From positions 1-31,493 of the IMG/VR virus record IMGVR_UViG_3300034072_002184: 31,493 nt of DNA, one strand, 5' to 3'. Origin of the DNA: a virus. Below the pieces are notes generated by a model that worked only from the letters and a program-made list of their open reading frames with translations, was not told the DNA's origin and searched no databases. This document shows, in pieces, positions 14,057-22,492 of the stretch (within the stretch, counting starts at the first letter, position 1; each line of letters begins with the position of its first letter). Both the position numbers and the translations under genes were made by a program.

Positions 14057-14508
14057 CCGCAGCAATGGTGGAAGCGGGCGTCCTTACGGCCGACTTTTGG
14101 GACTTCGACAGGCTGGAAGCGCGGCTCGTGGAGGCAATGCAATTCCAGTGGCGCACTGAGGGCGGCACCTGGGGCTTTGCCAGCGACGGGCCGTGGCATC
14201 TGATCGTGCGGGACTGGTGGGACTGGGCCGCGCATGAGGACAAGCCGGTGCCGCGCATCCCGCTGTCGCGTGAACAATTGAAGCGGATGGAAGAGGCGAC
14301 GGCTTGGCTGGCCTATGCGCCGGAACGTGATCGGAAGCTGGTGGTGCTGGCCATCACGGCGCTGGCAGCGGGGCGCAAGGTGGTGCCGTGGCGCGCGCTA
14401 TTGAAGCCGATGCAGATGAAGCGGGGCGCTGACGGCTTGCGCATGCGCTATGGCCGCGCTTTAAACTGCATTTGCGATAGCCTGAATGCCGCAGAAACGC
14501 GCGCATAG
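14020..14508 (+). CDS. Hypothetical protein, 162 aa
   Basis: Starts at MKGSGRRWLTPST after a GAGGA site. The sequence is Trp-rich in the middle (WHLIVRDWWDWAAHEDKPV) and ends with a basic helical segment (KRGADGLRMRYGRALNCICD) that could be DNA-binding, faintly like the DUF6362 phage family, which is a weak impression. It contains the last heptamer copy near its start. It is the last gene before the strong terminator at 14640, so it closes the early/replication operon. Phage genes in this place sometimes regulate late genes, but no direct evidence exists here. Confidence 0.7.
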   Translation: MKGSGRRWLTPSTAAMVEAGVLTADFWDFDRLEARLVEAMQFQWRTEGGTWGFASDGPWHLIVRDWWDWAAHEDKPVPRIPLSREQLKRMEEATAWLAYAPERDRKLVVLAITALAAGRKVVPWRALLKPMQMKRGADGLRMRYGRALNCICDSLNAAETRA

Positions 14509-14824
14509 ACACGGCGCAAGGGGTAGAATGTTGCATCATGCAAATAATGTTTGTTCGTCTTTTGCTTCGGATCGGCTAATTCATAGATACGCTGGTGGCG
14601 GGCCTTTGTGCGAAGCCAGCGGGACCGATCCTCTCCACTGACAACGCCCCGCTTGGCCCTTGCCCAGCGGGGCGTTGTCGTTTTCGGGCGAGGTGTGGAC
14701 GCCCCCTCCCCCCTTCGGGTCCTTTCCGGGGGTGGCCGCCTATTGCGGTGGGGCGAGGCGCGACGGTCGGCGGTTCACGCTGCCCTCGTCATTATGAACT
14801 TTGTGAACTGAACCGGATATCGCC
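14509..14824. other. Intergenic region between early and late genes
   Basis: No gene is convincing here. It contains a 13-base palindrome TTGCATCATGCAA at 14531-14543, a small hairpin GCTGG/CCAGC at 14591-14620, the terminator at 14640, and a TGAACT pair shortly before the HNH gene. A late promoter is expected in this region, but I cannot define one. Confidence 0.5.
14640..14684 (+). terminator. Strong intrinsic terminator
   Basis: Perfect 14-bp stem: 14640-14653 (GACAACGCCCCGCT) and 14666-14679, with a 12-base loop, then GTTTTC. It ends the early rightward transcript before the HNH and packaging genes. Confidence 0.8.
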
Positions 14825-15196
14825 ATGCCGACCATGCCCAAGCGATTGCGGCCATCGGGTCACCGCCCTGCGGCGCAGGCTCGTAAGGAGTATGATGATC
14901 GTCGCGGGTCGGCCGCATCGCGCGGCTATACTGGCCGATGGGCCAAGGCATCGGCATCATTCAGGCGGGTCAATCCGCTTTGCGAGTATTGCGGACTGGA
15001 GGGTCGGGTCACGGCGGCGACGCTGGTTGATCACCTCTATCCGCATCGGACCTATGACGGCGTGTTCTGGATCAAGGATTGGTGGGTCGCATGCTGTGAT
15101 CCATGTCATTCCGGCATGAAACAGGCGGTCGAGCGGTCTGGCAAGGTCGCGATCGACAAGCTCGCGATCCGTCTTGGGCGGACGGTGTTGACCTAA
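14825..15196 (+). CDS. HNH endonuclease
   Basis: A 123-aa protein with a basic N-terminus and the HNH metal core: Cys53-x2-Cys56 (PLCEYC), Asp69-His70 with His74 (VDHLYPH), and Cys91, Cys94 and His95 (CDPCHSGMKQ). HNH proteins beside the small terminase in HK97-type phages assist the terminase in cos cutting and DNA packaging, so this is the probable role. It is not embedded as a free-standing homing element, as it sits in the usual slot just upstream of terS. The start at 14825 is chosen over an internal Met; the ribosome site is weak. Confidence 0.9.
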   Translation: MPTMPKRLRPSGHRPAAQARKEYDDRRGSAASRGYTGRWAKASASFRRVNPLCEYCGLEGRVTAATLVDHLYPHRTYDGVFWIKDWWVACCDPCHSGMKQAVERSGKVAIDKLAIRLGRTVLT

Positions 15197-15370
15197 CCCG
15201 CGCCATATAGGGGGGGTGGGTCAAAGTTCAGAGGCTTGCCGCCGTAGACCGGTGTGTCAGGTCAGAAAAAACCGGCGCGAAATTGGCGCTGAAACATTTT
15301 TTTAAGCCGCTCATTTGTTGCGGAAACCATGAAGGAGGTGGGCCGCGAACCGGTCGGCCAGGGAGTGTTT
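15197..15370. other. Intergenic region upstream of small terminase, candidate cos site
   Basis: Contains a run of seven G (15210-15216), a GCGC/GCGC small dyad near 15276-15290 and a seven-T run at 15297-15303. In HNH/P27-type phages the cohesive-end site lies next to these genes. No overhang can be defined from one integrated copy. Confidence 0.35.
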
Positions 15371-16015
15371 ATGGCGCGTGGACGAAAGGCTGACCCCGAT
15401 CAGGAGGCCAAGGGCTATCCCAACCGACGCAAGTCGGCGACCCGCAAGCGGGAAGAGGAAGCCCAGCGCGTCGCGCAGCTGCTGGTAGCATCGACCACCG
15501 GCGATGTGCTTTCGCCCCCAGCATTGATCGATCAGGGGCCGCTCTACGCAGGGGCTGTGGCGGTCTGGCGGGAAATGGCTCCGCGCCTCGCCCGCACGCA
15601 TCGCTTGCCGGAACAGCATCGCATGATATTTGCGATGTTCTGTGTCTATTATGCAGACTGGGTTTCGCTGAACGATCAGCTGAAACAGGAAGGCATGACG
15701 CAAAAGGTAAAGACGGTGGCGGGCGGTTTCATGATCCGCGACCATCCAGCGGTGCGGCGGCGGCAGGAATGCTTCGACAACGTCATGGCGCTGTCCAAAC
15801 AGTTCGGCCTGACCCCACATGACGAATATGACCTGTTCAAAAATCAGGCCGCCGCTGCCGCAACCAATCCCGGCCTGTTCGGCGGGGCCTTGCCGGTCCC
15901 GCAACAGCGTCGCGAGGATGATGATGTAGCGCCGCAGTCCGAAGGGGCGCAGGCTGCATGGGTCGGAATGCTCGCGGATATGGACGCCCCGCCGCCGGGT
16001 CAGCGTCCGAGCTGA
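15371..16015 (+). CDS. Terminase small subunit, P27 family
   Basis: A 214-aa DNA-recognition subunit of the packaging motor. The start at MARGRKADPDQEAKG has AGGGAG about six bases upstream; the longer frame to 15329 lacks support. The N-terminus is basic, followed by the helical region typical of the P27 family (LYAGAVAVWREMAPRLART, then YYADWVSLNDQL) and a Pro-rich tail. It would bind the cos site and regulate the large subunit. It lies one base from the large terminase, forming the usual pair. Confidence 0.92.
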   Translation: MARGRKADPDQEAKGYPNRRKSATRKREEEAQRVAQLLVASTTGDVLSPPALIDQGPLYAGAVAVWREMAPRLARTHRLPEQHRMIFAMFCVYYADWVSLNDQLKQEGMTQKVKTVAGGFMIRDHPAVRRRQECFDNVMALSKQFGLTPHDEYDLFKNQAAAAATNPGLFGGALPVPQQRREDDDVAPQSEGAQAAWVGMLADMDAPPPGQRPS

Positions 16016-16016
16016 C

Positions 16017-17777
16017 ATGACGGCCACCACGTCGGCGGCTACCATGCCGTCGCCCTGGTGGCGGGAGGGCGACCCGCTGCCCGAATGGTTGTCCAAGGTT
16101 GCGGATGACCCAGCCTATGGCTGGGCGGTCGGCGCATGGAAGAAGGCAGCCAGACAGCCCGGCGCATGGTTCGACCATGCGAAAGCCGACAAGGTTGTCG
16201 AGCTTTGGCCGACGATTTTCAGGCTGACGGATGACCGTTTTGCGGGCGTGCCGTTCCGACTGAACATCTGGCAGGAGATCATCGTCCGCCTGTTGTTCGG
16301 GTGGAAGCATCCGATCGAGATCACGGACCCGATGACGGGGCGGGATGTCGAAGTCCATGTGCGGATATTTCAGATCCTTCGGCTCTGGATACCGCGCAAA
16401 AACGGCAAGTCGGAATTTCTGGCGGCCCTATCGCTCATGTTCTGGGCGATCGAGGGCGTTCAGGGCGGTCAGGGTTTCGTCTTTGCCCGCGATGAGGTGC
16501 AGGCGGAGATACCGTTCGCCAAGATGAAGGCGATGGTGTCGCACAGCGATGTGCTGTCGTCGGACATTCAGGCGCACAGCACGCATATGTGGCTCAAGCC
16601 ACTCTCGTCGTCGTTCATTTTGCTGACCGGTGCCGACCAGGGTAAACATGGCAAATCGCCCAGCGTGACGCTGGGCGACGAGATGCACGAATGGAAAAGC
16701 CGCAAGATCGAGAACGATCTTCGGCAAGGTCAAGGCGCCCGCCTGCAACCGATCGCGCTGTTTGCCTCGACCGCTGGTCTGAAGACGAATCTTACCGGCG
16801 TCGAAATCTGGGAGGAGAGCGAACAAATTCTCGACGGGTCGATAGACGATCCGTCGACGCTAGTCGTGATTTTCGCGGCGCCGGAAGAGGCGGACTGGGA
16901 AGATGAGAAGGTCTGGCGTTCGGCCAATCCTTCGCTAGGCCTGTCTCCGACCTTGCAGTTCCTGCGAGGTGAAGCGCGCCTGGCCAAGGGCAACCCGGTC
17001 AAGGAAGCGCATTTTCGCTGCTATCATTTGAACCAGTGGGTGGATGACCACGCGCTTTGGCTCAATATGAAGAAGTGGGACTCCTGTCAGGTCGGCCGCA
17101 ACGGGTGGCTGACCATGGCGGAGCGGATGGCGGGCCGTCGCTGCTTTGGCGCATGGGACTTATCATCCAAGCGTGACATCACGGCGCTTACCTGGCTGTT
17201 CGAACCGACGTTCGATGATCCGCTCTGGCATCTGCTTTGCAGGTTCTGGATACCCGAAGCGTCGCTGGCGCAGCGGGTAAAGGAGACGAAAGTCCCGTTC
17301 GATAAATGGGTGAACATGGGCGCGCTGACCGTGACACCGGGCAGCATTGTCGATCAGGATTACGTCCTTCAGGAAGTGCAGCAGGGCTTCATCGACTTCG
17401 ATGTGCAGATGCTGGGCTATGATAGTTGGGGTTCGACCAAGCTGATCACCGACATGCAGAAAGAAGGCGTTCCTGTCGAACTGCTACGGGAGGTCCGGCA
17501 GGGCATCCATTCGATGGGTGAGGCCACGAAAGAGTTCGAAGCCGATGTCTATAGCGAGCGGTTGGACCATGGTGGCCATCCCTTGCTCCGGTACATGGCG
17601 CGCAACACCGTCGTGCGGTTCGATGAAAATCTGAACTACATGCCAGCGAAACGGCGCTCGAAGGACAAGATTGACGGCATAGTCGCTGGGGTGATGGCGC
17701 GGGCGGTGTCGCTGGCGCCGGAAGAGGACGACACGTCGATTTATGATGAACGCGGAATAGTGGAGATCGAAATCTGA
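16017..17777 (+). CDS. Terminase large subunit (packaging ATPase/nuclease)
   Basis: A 586-aa Terminase_1-type protein. Walker A PRKNGKS (126-132), Walker B VTLGDEMHEW with Asp221-Glu222, coupling motif STAG (about 251), and RNase H-like nuclease acidic residues (GAWDLSSKRD, Asp381, Asp387; KIDGIV, Asp553) are all visible, so both ATPase and nuclease domains appear intact. It pumps DNA into the prohead and cuts it. It starts one base after the small subunit and ends by overlapping the portal start (TGATG). Confidence 0.97.
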   Translation: MTATTSAATMPSPWWREGDPLPEWLSKVADDPAYGWAVGAWKKAARQPGAWFDHAKADKVVELWPTIFRLTDDRFAGVPFRLNIWQEIIVRLLFGWKHPIEITDPMTGRDVEVHVRIFQILRLWIPRKNGKSEFLAALSLMFWAIEGVQGGQGFVFARDEVQAEIPFAKMKAMVSHSDVLSSDIQAHSTHMWLKPLSSSFILLTGADQGKHGKSPSVTLGDEMHEWKSRKIENDLRQGQGARLQPIALFASTAGLKTNLTGVEIWEESEQILDGSIDDPSTLVVIFAAPEEADWEDEKVWRSANPSLGLSPTLQFLRGEARLAKGNPVKEAHFRCYHLNQWVDDHALWLNMKKWDSCQVGRNGWLTMAERMAGRRCFGAWDLSSKRDITALTWLFEPTFDDPLWHLLCRFWIPEASLAQRVKETKVPFDKWVNMGALTVTPGSIVDQDYVLQEVQQGFIDFDVQMLGYDSWGSTKLITDMQKEGVPVELLREVRQGIHSMGEATKEFEADVYSERLDHGGHPLLRYMARNTVVRFDENLNYMPAKRRSKDKIDGIVAGVMARAVSLAPEEDDTSIYDERGIVEIEI

Positions 17778-19111
17778 TGTCACGTTGGGGCCGGATAATG
17801 CATGCGGCGTTCGGCCCCGCTGAGGCGGTGGCATCCGATCGCTTTGGGCCGTCAGATAGTCTTGGCAGCCGTGACGGGTGGTTTGTCCGCCTGCTGGGCG
17901 GCAGCAAAACCGCCGCCGGGACATCGATTTCCGAGCATAGCGCGCTCTATCTGCCCGTCGTCTATGCCTGCCTCAACCGGATCGCCAATCCGGTTGCCCA
18001 TTTTCCACTGGAAATTCGGCAGCGGAGTGGCAGCGGATCGGTGGCGGTTAGCAACCATCCGATGTCGCAGCGGATCGGCCTGCGGCCCAATGACTATATG
18101 TCGTCGCGGTCGCTTCGCAAAACAACACAGAGCCATGCCTTGCTGTGGGGCAACGGCTATCAGGAGATCGAACGCAACCGTCGCGGGGAAGCGGTGGGAT
18201 TGTGGCCGCTGCTGCCCGATCGCACCCGGCCTCACAGGGTCGATGGGGTGCTGGAATATCGGACGAACATCGACGGCAAGGCATTTCGCCTCGATCATGG
18301 CGATGTCGCGCACGTTATGGACCTGAGCCATGATGGTTATATCGGCTATTCGCAGGTGGCCATCGCGCGCGAAGCCATGGGCATGGCGAAGGCCTTGGAG
18401 GAATTCGGCGGCAAATTCTTCGCCAATGACATGAAGTCGGGCGGCTTCCTGATGCATCCGGGCAAACTTAGTCCTCGTGCGCATCAGAATTTGAAGGGAC
18501 CGGGTGGCCAGACGCGACCAGCGCCGGAAAATCCGGCGGCCCCGCTGGAGGCACAGGGCGGCCTGGACAATGCGCATCGGGTCAAGGTGCTGGAGGAAGG
18601 GATGAAATTCATCCAGACCACCATCCCGCCCGAAGACGCGCAGTTCCTTGGAACCCGCGAATTCCAGATAGCAGAAATAGCGCGCATGTATGACGTGCCG
18701 CTGGTCATGTTGCAGAGCCACGAAAAATCTACCGCTTGGGGGAGTGGCATCGAACAGTTGATGCTGGGCTTTGTCCGACAGACGATCGCGCCATGGATTG
18801 AGGCTACCGAGCAAGAGTATAACTGGAAATTGTTCACCGAAGCTGAACGGGAACGCGGGCTGTTCGTGAAGTTCAACATGAACGCCATGCTTCGCGGCGA
18901 CATGCAGGCGCGGGCAGCATTCTATAAATCGATGTTTGAGCTGGGCATGACGATCAATCAGATCCTCGCCCTGGAGGACATGAACGGCATCGGCGCTGAG
19001 GGCGATGTCAATTTCGTTTCGAACAATGTGCAGACGCTGGAGCGCGCCATCACGGGAGCGCCTGAGCCAGGCCAATCCGGCCCGCCGGCAGAGGAAGTGG
19101 AACCGTCATGA
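17777..19111 (+). CDS. HK97-type portal protein
   Basis: A 444-aa portal forming the dodecameric DNA channel at the capsid vertex. Matching landmarks are YLPVVYACLNRIANPVAHFP, WGNGYQEIERNRRGE, VLEEGMKFIQTTIPPEDAQF and IAEIARMYDVPLVMLQ. Between about residues 240 and 260 the sequence becomes Pro/Gly-rich (PGGQTRPAPENPAAPLEAQG), unlike the charged helix expected; another frame there reads RDRVARRDQRRK, so paired frameshifts are possible. The protein otherwise has normal length and is translationally coupled to its neighbours. Confidence 0.95.
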   Translation: MSRWGRIMHAAFGPAEAVASDRFGPSDSLGSRDGWFVRLLGGSKTAAGTSISEHSALYLPVVYACLNRIANPVAHFPLEIRQRSGSGSVAVSNHPMSQRIGLRPNDYMSSRSLRKTTQSHALLWGNGYQEIERNRRGEAVGLWPLLPDRTRPHRVDGVLEYRTNIDGKAFRLDHGDVAHVMDLSHDGYIGYSQVAIAREAMGMAKALEEFGGKFFANDMKSGGFLMHPGKLSPRAHQNLKGPGGQTRPAPENPAAPLEAQGGLDNAHRVKVLEEGMKFIQTTIPPEDAQFLGTREFQIAEIARMYDVPLVMLQSHEKSTAWGSGIEQLMLGFVRQTIAPWIEATEQEYNWKLFTEAERERGLFVKFNMNAMLRGDMQARAAFYKSMFELGMTINQILALEDMNGIGAEGDVNFVSNNVQTLERAITGAPEPGQSGPPAEEVEPS

Positions 19112-20010
19112 AATACCCTTACATCCTCGCGGCCTTCGCGTCCGAATATTGGGCGATGGAAGAGACGAAGCTGATGGCGATCATCGACCTGCTGGCGATG
19201 CAGGCCGATGGTGTGAAGTTCACAGCCGAAGAGATCGAGGCGCGGATTTCGCCGCAGACCGCCGCTGCGGTGGCGCGGCGGGAAGGCTCTGTTGCCATCG
19301 TCCCGCTGCGCGGCATCATTTCGCCGCGCGCATCGGCCGTGCCGAACAGCTCGACGGGTGGCGGGCTGACGGCCGAAGGGTTCATCCGGTCGGTTGAGGC
19401 CGTGGCGCAGGATGATGGGGTGAAGGCAATCATCATCGATGCCGATACTCCTGGCGGCAATGTGCTGAACGTCGATGAAGCGTCTGCGGCAGTTGCGGCA
19501 GTGAGGGGCATCAAGCCGATCGTGGTGCAGGTAACCGGGAGCCTCGCCAGCGCGGGATACTGGATCGGCGCGTCGGCGGATGAAATCGTTATGTCGCCCA
19601 GCTCGCAGGCAGGTGCCATCGGCGTGCGGACCGCCTATGACGATGTTACCGAGCGCCTGGCGAAGGATGGTGTCGCCCGCGAGATTTTGTCGGCGGGCAA
19701 GTTCAAGGGCGAAGGACTTCTAGGCCCCCTCTCAGACGAAACGCGCTCTTACATGCAGGGCCGTCTCGATGAATATTATGGGATGTTCATCGAGCGAGTA
19801 GCGAAGGGGCGCGGGGTTACGTCCGCTGCCGTTCGCGACGGCTTTGGGCAGGGTCGGGTGCTTGGCGCCGCCGGCGCCGTGCGCGTGGGCATGGCTGACC
19901 GCATCGCCACCATGAATGAAACGCTCGCCCGCTTCGGCGCCGGGCCTGCCCAACCGCAGGGCCGTAAACTGGCTCCGAACCGCGAGCGGCGCGCGCTAGC
20001 GCTTCAATAA
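19108..20010 (+). CDS. Capsid maturation protease, S49 (SppA-like)
   Basis: A 300-aa protein. The ClpP/crotonase-like fold shows TPGGNV (about 114-119), nucleophile Ser148 in SLASAGYWIGA, and Lys198 or Lys200 in SAGKFKGEG, matching the Ser-Lys dyad positions of SppA. In HK97-like phages such proteases cut the N-terminal delta domain off the major capsid protein. Its 3' neighbour is that capsid gene. It begins in a four-base overlap with the portal. The C-terminal tail is Gly/Pro/Arg-rich. Confidence 0.93.
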   Translation: MKYPYILAAFASEYWAMEETKLMAIIDLLAMQADGVKFTAEEIEARISPQTAAAVARREGSVAIVPLRGIISPRASAVPNSSTGGGLTAEGFIRSVEAVAQDDGVKAIIIDADTPGGNVLNVDEASAAVAAVRGIKPIVVQVTGSLASAGYWIGASADEIVMSPSSQAGAIGVRTAYDDVTERLAKDGVAREILSAGKFKGEGLLGPLSDETRSYMQGRLDEYYGMFIERVAKGRGVTSAAVRDGFGQGRVLGAAGAVRVGMADRIATMNETLARFGAGPAQPQGRKLAPNRERRALALQ

Positions 20011-20115
20011 TATCCTTCCCTTTCGGGAGAGATTGCCCCGTTCGCGCGCCGGCGCGGACGCCATGGGGCTGTGTCCGGCACATTCCACAGGGCCTGCGGG
20101 CCGGGAGATAATTCC

Positions 20116-21525
20116 ATGCGCAAGAATATGATTCTCGCGGTCGCATCCATGGCCGCACTTCTGGGGCCGATGTCGGCCGCCGAACGCCAGCGCGGGCGCT
20201 ACATGCGGGCACCCGATGGCCATACGCCGTTGCCGACTTCTACCCTTCGCGCCGAGCGTGCTACTCTCGTCGCCGAAATGCGCGCCATGATTGACGCGGC
20301 CGAAGGCGAGAACCGCGATTTCACGGCGGAGGAAACCACCGCCTATGACGCACTGAAGGTCAAGCTCGACGCGCTGGATGCGCGCCTGTCGCGCCTGACC
20401 GGCTTCGAGGCAGTGGAAGCCGCCGGCGGTACCGTCGTTCCGGCGGCCGCACGGGGCGGCGGCATCACCGTGCCGCAAGGCCCGCATGGCCGCACCGAGT
20501 TCGAATCGATGGGCGAATTTCTCAGCGCCGTCCGCTTCAATCCCAACGATCAGCGCCTGAACTATGTGGAGAATGTCGCGGCGGGCGCAGATGGTCAGAT
20601 CGACGCGTCGCTGCGCATGGACAATGACACCCAGGGCGGCTTCATGGTCCCTCCGCAGTTGCGGCAGACCATTCTGAGCGTTGAGCCGCAGGATGCGCTG
20701 GTGCGCCCGCGCGCCAACGTCATTCCTGCAGGTTCGCCGCCCGATGCCGCGATCACGATGCCTGCGCTCGACCAGAGCGGTTCCAACCCGAAGAATATGT
20801 TCGGCGGGGTCGAGTTCAAATGGATCGCGGAAGGCGAGGAAAAGCCCGAAACCGACGCAAAGCTGAAGAGCATCACGCTCTCTCCGCATGAGATCGCCGG
20901 TTTCGTCACTATCACCGACAAGCTGCTGCGCAACTGGCAGGCGAGCGGCGCATTCATTGAAGGGCTGTTCCGGGGCGCATATGCGGCAGCGGAAGACTAC
21001 GCCTTCATCCGCGGCACCGGCACCAACCAGCCTCTGGGCGCCATCAACTCCGGCGCGATGAAGTTCATCAACCGCTTGGAAGCAAACCATGTCCGCTATG
21101 CGGATTTGCTCAATATGGTGTCCCGCTTCCTGATGCGCGGCGGGCAGTCGCCGGTGTGGTCGATGCCGCAGTCGTCGCTGGTGGATATTGCTACCATGAC
21201 CGACCCTGAGGGCCATTACATCTGGAAGCCCGGCGCGGTTGATGGGTTCGCCGGCACCTTGCTCGGCTATCCCGTCCGCTGGAACAACCGCGCGCCCGGC
21301 CTTGGCACGAAGGGCGACATCACTCTCGTCGACTGGTCGCAATATCTGATCAAGGACGGGAGCGGCCCGTTCGTTGCGACGTCGGAGCATGTGAAGTTCA
21401 CCTCCAACCAGACCGTGATCAAGTTCTTCTCGAACGTTGATGGTGCGCCCTGGCTCACCGCGCCGATCGTAGAAGAGAATGGTTGGGAAGTGTCGCCGTT
21501 CGTCGGCCTCGACGTCCCCGCCTGA
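20116..21525 (+). CDS. Major capsid protein, HK97 fold
   Basis: A 469-aa precursor. The start at MRKNMILAVASMAALLG follows GGGAG at 20103-20107. Residues about 50-105 (FTAEETTAYDALKVKLDALD) form the helical delta/scaffold region expected to be removed by the S49 protease. From about residue 150 the HK97 fold begins, with MDNDTQGGFMVPPQLRQTI, the E-loop region, YAFIRGTGTNQPLGA and the P domain to the end (VSPFVGLDV). The first 20 residues look like a signal sequence, unusual for a capsid protein. The next genes are a small decoration-like protein and connectors. Confidence 0.95.
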   Translation: MRKNMILAVASMAALLGPMSAAERQRGRYMRAPDGHTPLPTSTLRAERATLVAEMRAMIDAAEGENRDFTAEETTAYDALKVKLDALDARLSRLTGFEAVEAAGGTVVPAAARGGGITVPQGPHGRTEFESMGEFLSAVRFNPNDQRLNYVENVAAGADGQIDASLRMDNDTQGGFMVPPQLRQTILSVEPQDALVRPRANVIPAGSPPDAAITMPALDQSGSNPKNMFGGVEFKWIAEGEEKPETDAKLKSITLSPHEIAGFVTITDKLLRNWQASGAFIEGLFRGAYAAAEDYAFIRGTGTNQPLGAINSGAMKFINRLEANHVRYADLLNMVSRFLMRGGQSPVWSMPQSSLVDIATMTDPEGHYIWKPGAVDGFAGTLLGYPVRWNNRAPGLGTKGDITLVDWSQYLIKDGSGPFVATSEHVKFTSNQTVIKFFSNVDGAPWLTAPIVEENGWEVSPFVGLDVPA

Positions 21526-21535
21526 TCGTGATCGG

Positions 21536-21551
21536 CCCGGCGCTGGCCGGG
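21536..21551 (+). terminator. Short GC hairpin after the capsid gene
   Basis: CCCGGC (21536-21541), GCTG loop, GCCGGG (21546-21551), with no T run. It is more likely an mRNA-stabilising or partial-attenuation hairpin after the highly expressed capsid gene. Confidence 0.4.
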
Positions 21552-21585
21552 TCGGCTTTCCTCTCCAGTAAAAGGATCCACGCCC

Positions 21586-22011
21586 ATGCGTGATTTTGCC
21601 AATAGCGTAGAGGTCCGCCGCGCGATCAGCCCGGCGGCCGCAAAGACCGACAACACGGCGTTCGTGTCGCAGATCATCGACGTCTCCGGCTTTTCGATGC
21701 TGCTGTTCGCCATACTGCTCGGGTCGCTGGCCGATGCGGATGCCACCTTCACTGTTCTGGTGGAGCATGGCGATGCGGCCAATCTGAGCGACGCCGCTGC
21801 AGTCCCTGACGTTCAGTTGACCGGATCGGAGGCATCCGCCGGCTTCACCTTCGCCGACGACAATAAGGTGCGGAAGATCGGCTATGTCGGTTCGAAGCGC
21901 TATGTCCGTCTGACCATCACCCCCGCTAACAACACGGGCGATGCCTATGTTTCGGCGGTCGCGATCCTGTCGGGCGGTCGGTATTCGCCCACCGCTGCAC
22001 AGTCGGCCTGA
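21586..22011 (+). CDS. Small capsid-adjacent protein, candidate decoration protein, 141 aa
   Basis: Follows the capsid gene after a short gap and a hairpin. It is beta-rich (FTVLVEHGDAANLSD, VRLTITPANNTGDAYVSAVA) with a hydrophobic central segment (FSMLLFAILLGSLA) that is probably a buried strand rather than a membrane helix. Proteins of this size and position can be head decoration or stabilising proteins. Family not recognised. It is a late structural gene with a strong hairpin on its 3' side. Confidence 0.6.
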   Translation: MRDFANSVEVRRAISPAAAKTDNTAFVSQIIDVSGFSMLLFAILLGSLADADATFTVLVEHGDAANLSDAAAVPDVQLTGSEASAGFTFADDNKVRKIGYVGSKRYVRLTITPANNTGDAYVSAVAILSGGRYSPTAAQSA

Positions 22012-22019
22012 TCAGGTGT

Positions 22020-22042
22020 GAGCGGGGGCGACGCTCCCGCTC
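22020..22042 (+). terminator. Hairpin before the next head gene
   Basis: GAGCGGG (22020-22026) pairs with CCCGCTC (22036-22042), extended by one G-T wobble and two more pairs around a 3-base loop. No T run follows, and it lies just before an AGGAG ribosome site, so it may modulate downstream translation or mRNA stability. Confidence 0.45.
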
Positions 22043-22057
22043 AGCAGGAGAACAATC

Positions 22058-22492
22058 ATGCCCAAATATGACGTTCGCGCCGAGTTTGTGGATATCTACA
22101 CCGGCAATCGAATTCTTCCCGGCGGCGACCCTTTCGAACCGCGTGACATTGAACAGTATGACCGCCTCGTCGCGGCGCGCTGCATCGCTGAGAATCCAGC
22201 CATTCTTGTAATCAACGATCCAACGGCCATGAGCCGTAAGGAGCTGGAGACGGCGGCCCTCGATGTCGTTCGGTCGGAAATGGCGAATGCCAGCGACGAA
22301 GACTTGCGCGCTATGATCCAGCGCTTTCTCGACAAGGCAGACGATGGCGACGCCGACATTTCGCTCGCCAAGATGAAGGTCGATGAATTGAAGGCGCTTG
22401 CCGTCAAGGAAGAGATCGACCTGGGCGATGCCACGAAGAAGGATGACATCATCGCCGCCATCGAACTGGCTCGCGAGGCCAAGGGCGCCTGA
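22058..22492 (+). CDS. Head-associated protein with C-terminal HeH/SAP-like segment, 144 aa
   Basis: N-terminal residues 1-50 are beta-like (FVDIYTGNRILPGGDPFEPR). The C-terminal 45 residues (MKVDELKALAVKEEIDLGDA, then KKDDIIAAIELARE) form two short helices like HeH/LEM/SAP motifs found at the end of phage structural and DNA-binding proteins. The AGGAG ribosome site is strong. It stops in TGATG overlap with the connector gene. It may be a head-completion or scaffold-related protein; the exact role is unknown. Confidence 0.7.
   Translation: MPKYDVRAEFVDIYTGNRILPGGDPFEPRDIEQYDRLVAARCIAENPAILVINDPTAMSRKELETAALDVVRSEMANASDEDLRAMIQRFLDKADDGDADISLAKMKVDELKALAVKEEIDLGDATKKDDIIAAIELAREAKGA

Noticed and set aside
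14595-15119. 174-aa open frame overlapping the HNH gene
   Set aside because: It runs through the terminator hairpin and the HNH frame; no domain pattern.
17852-19075. 407-aa open frame on the minus strand
   Set aside because: Antisense to the portal gene, whose family motifs are clear; low-complexity composition.
19996-21768. 590-aa open frame on the minus strand
   Set aside because: It lies opposite the clear major capsid gene; the protein is Arg/His/Gly-rich with no domain pattern, a typical shadow of GC-rich coding DNA.
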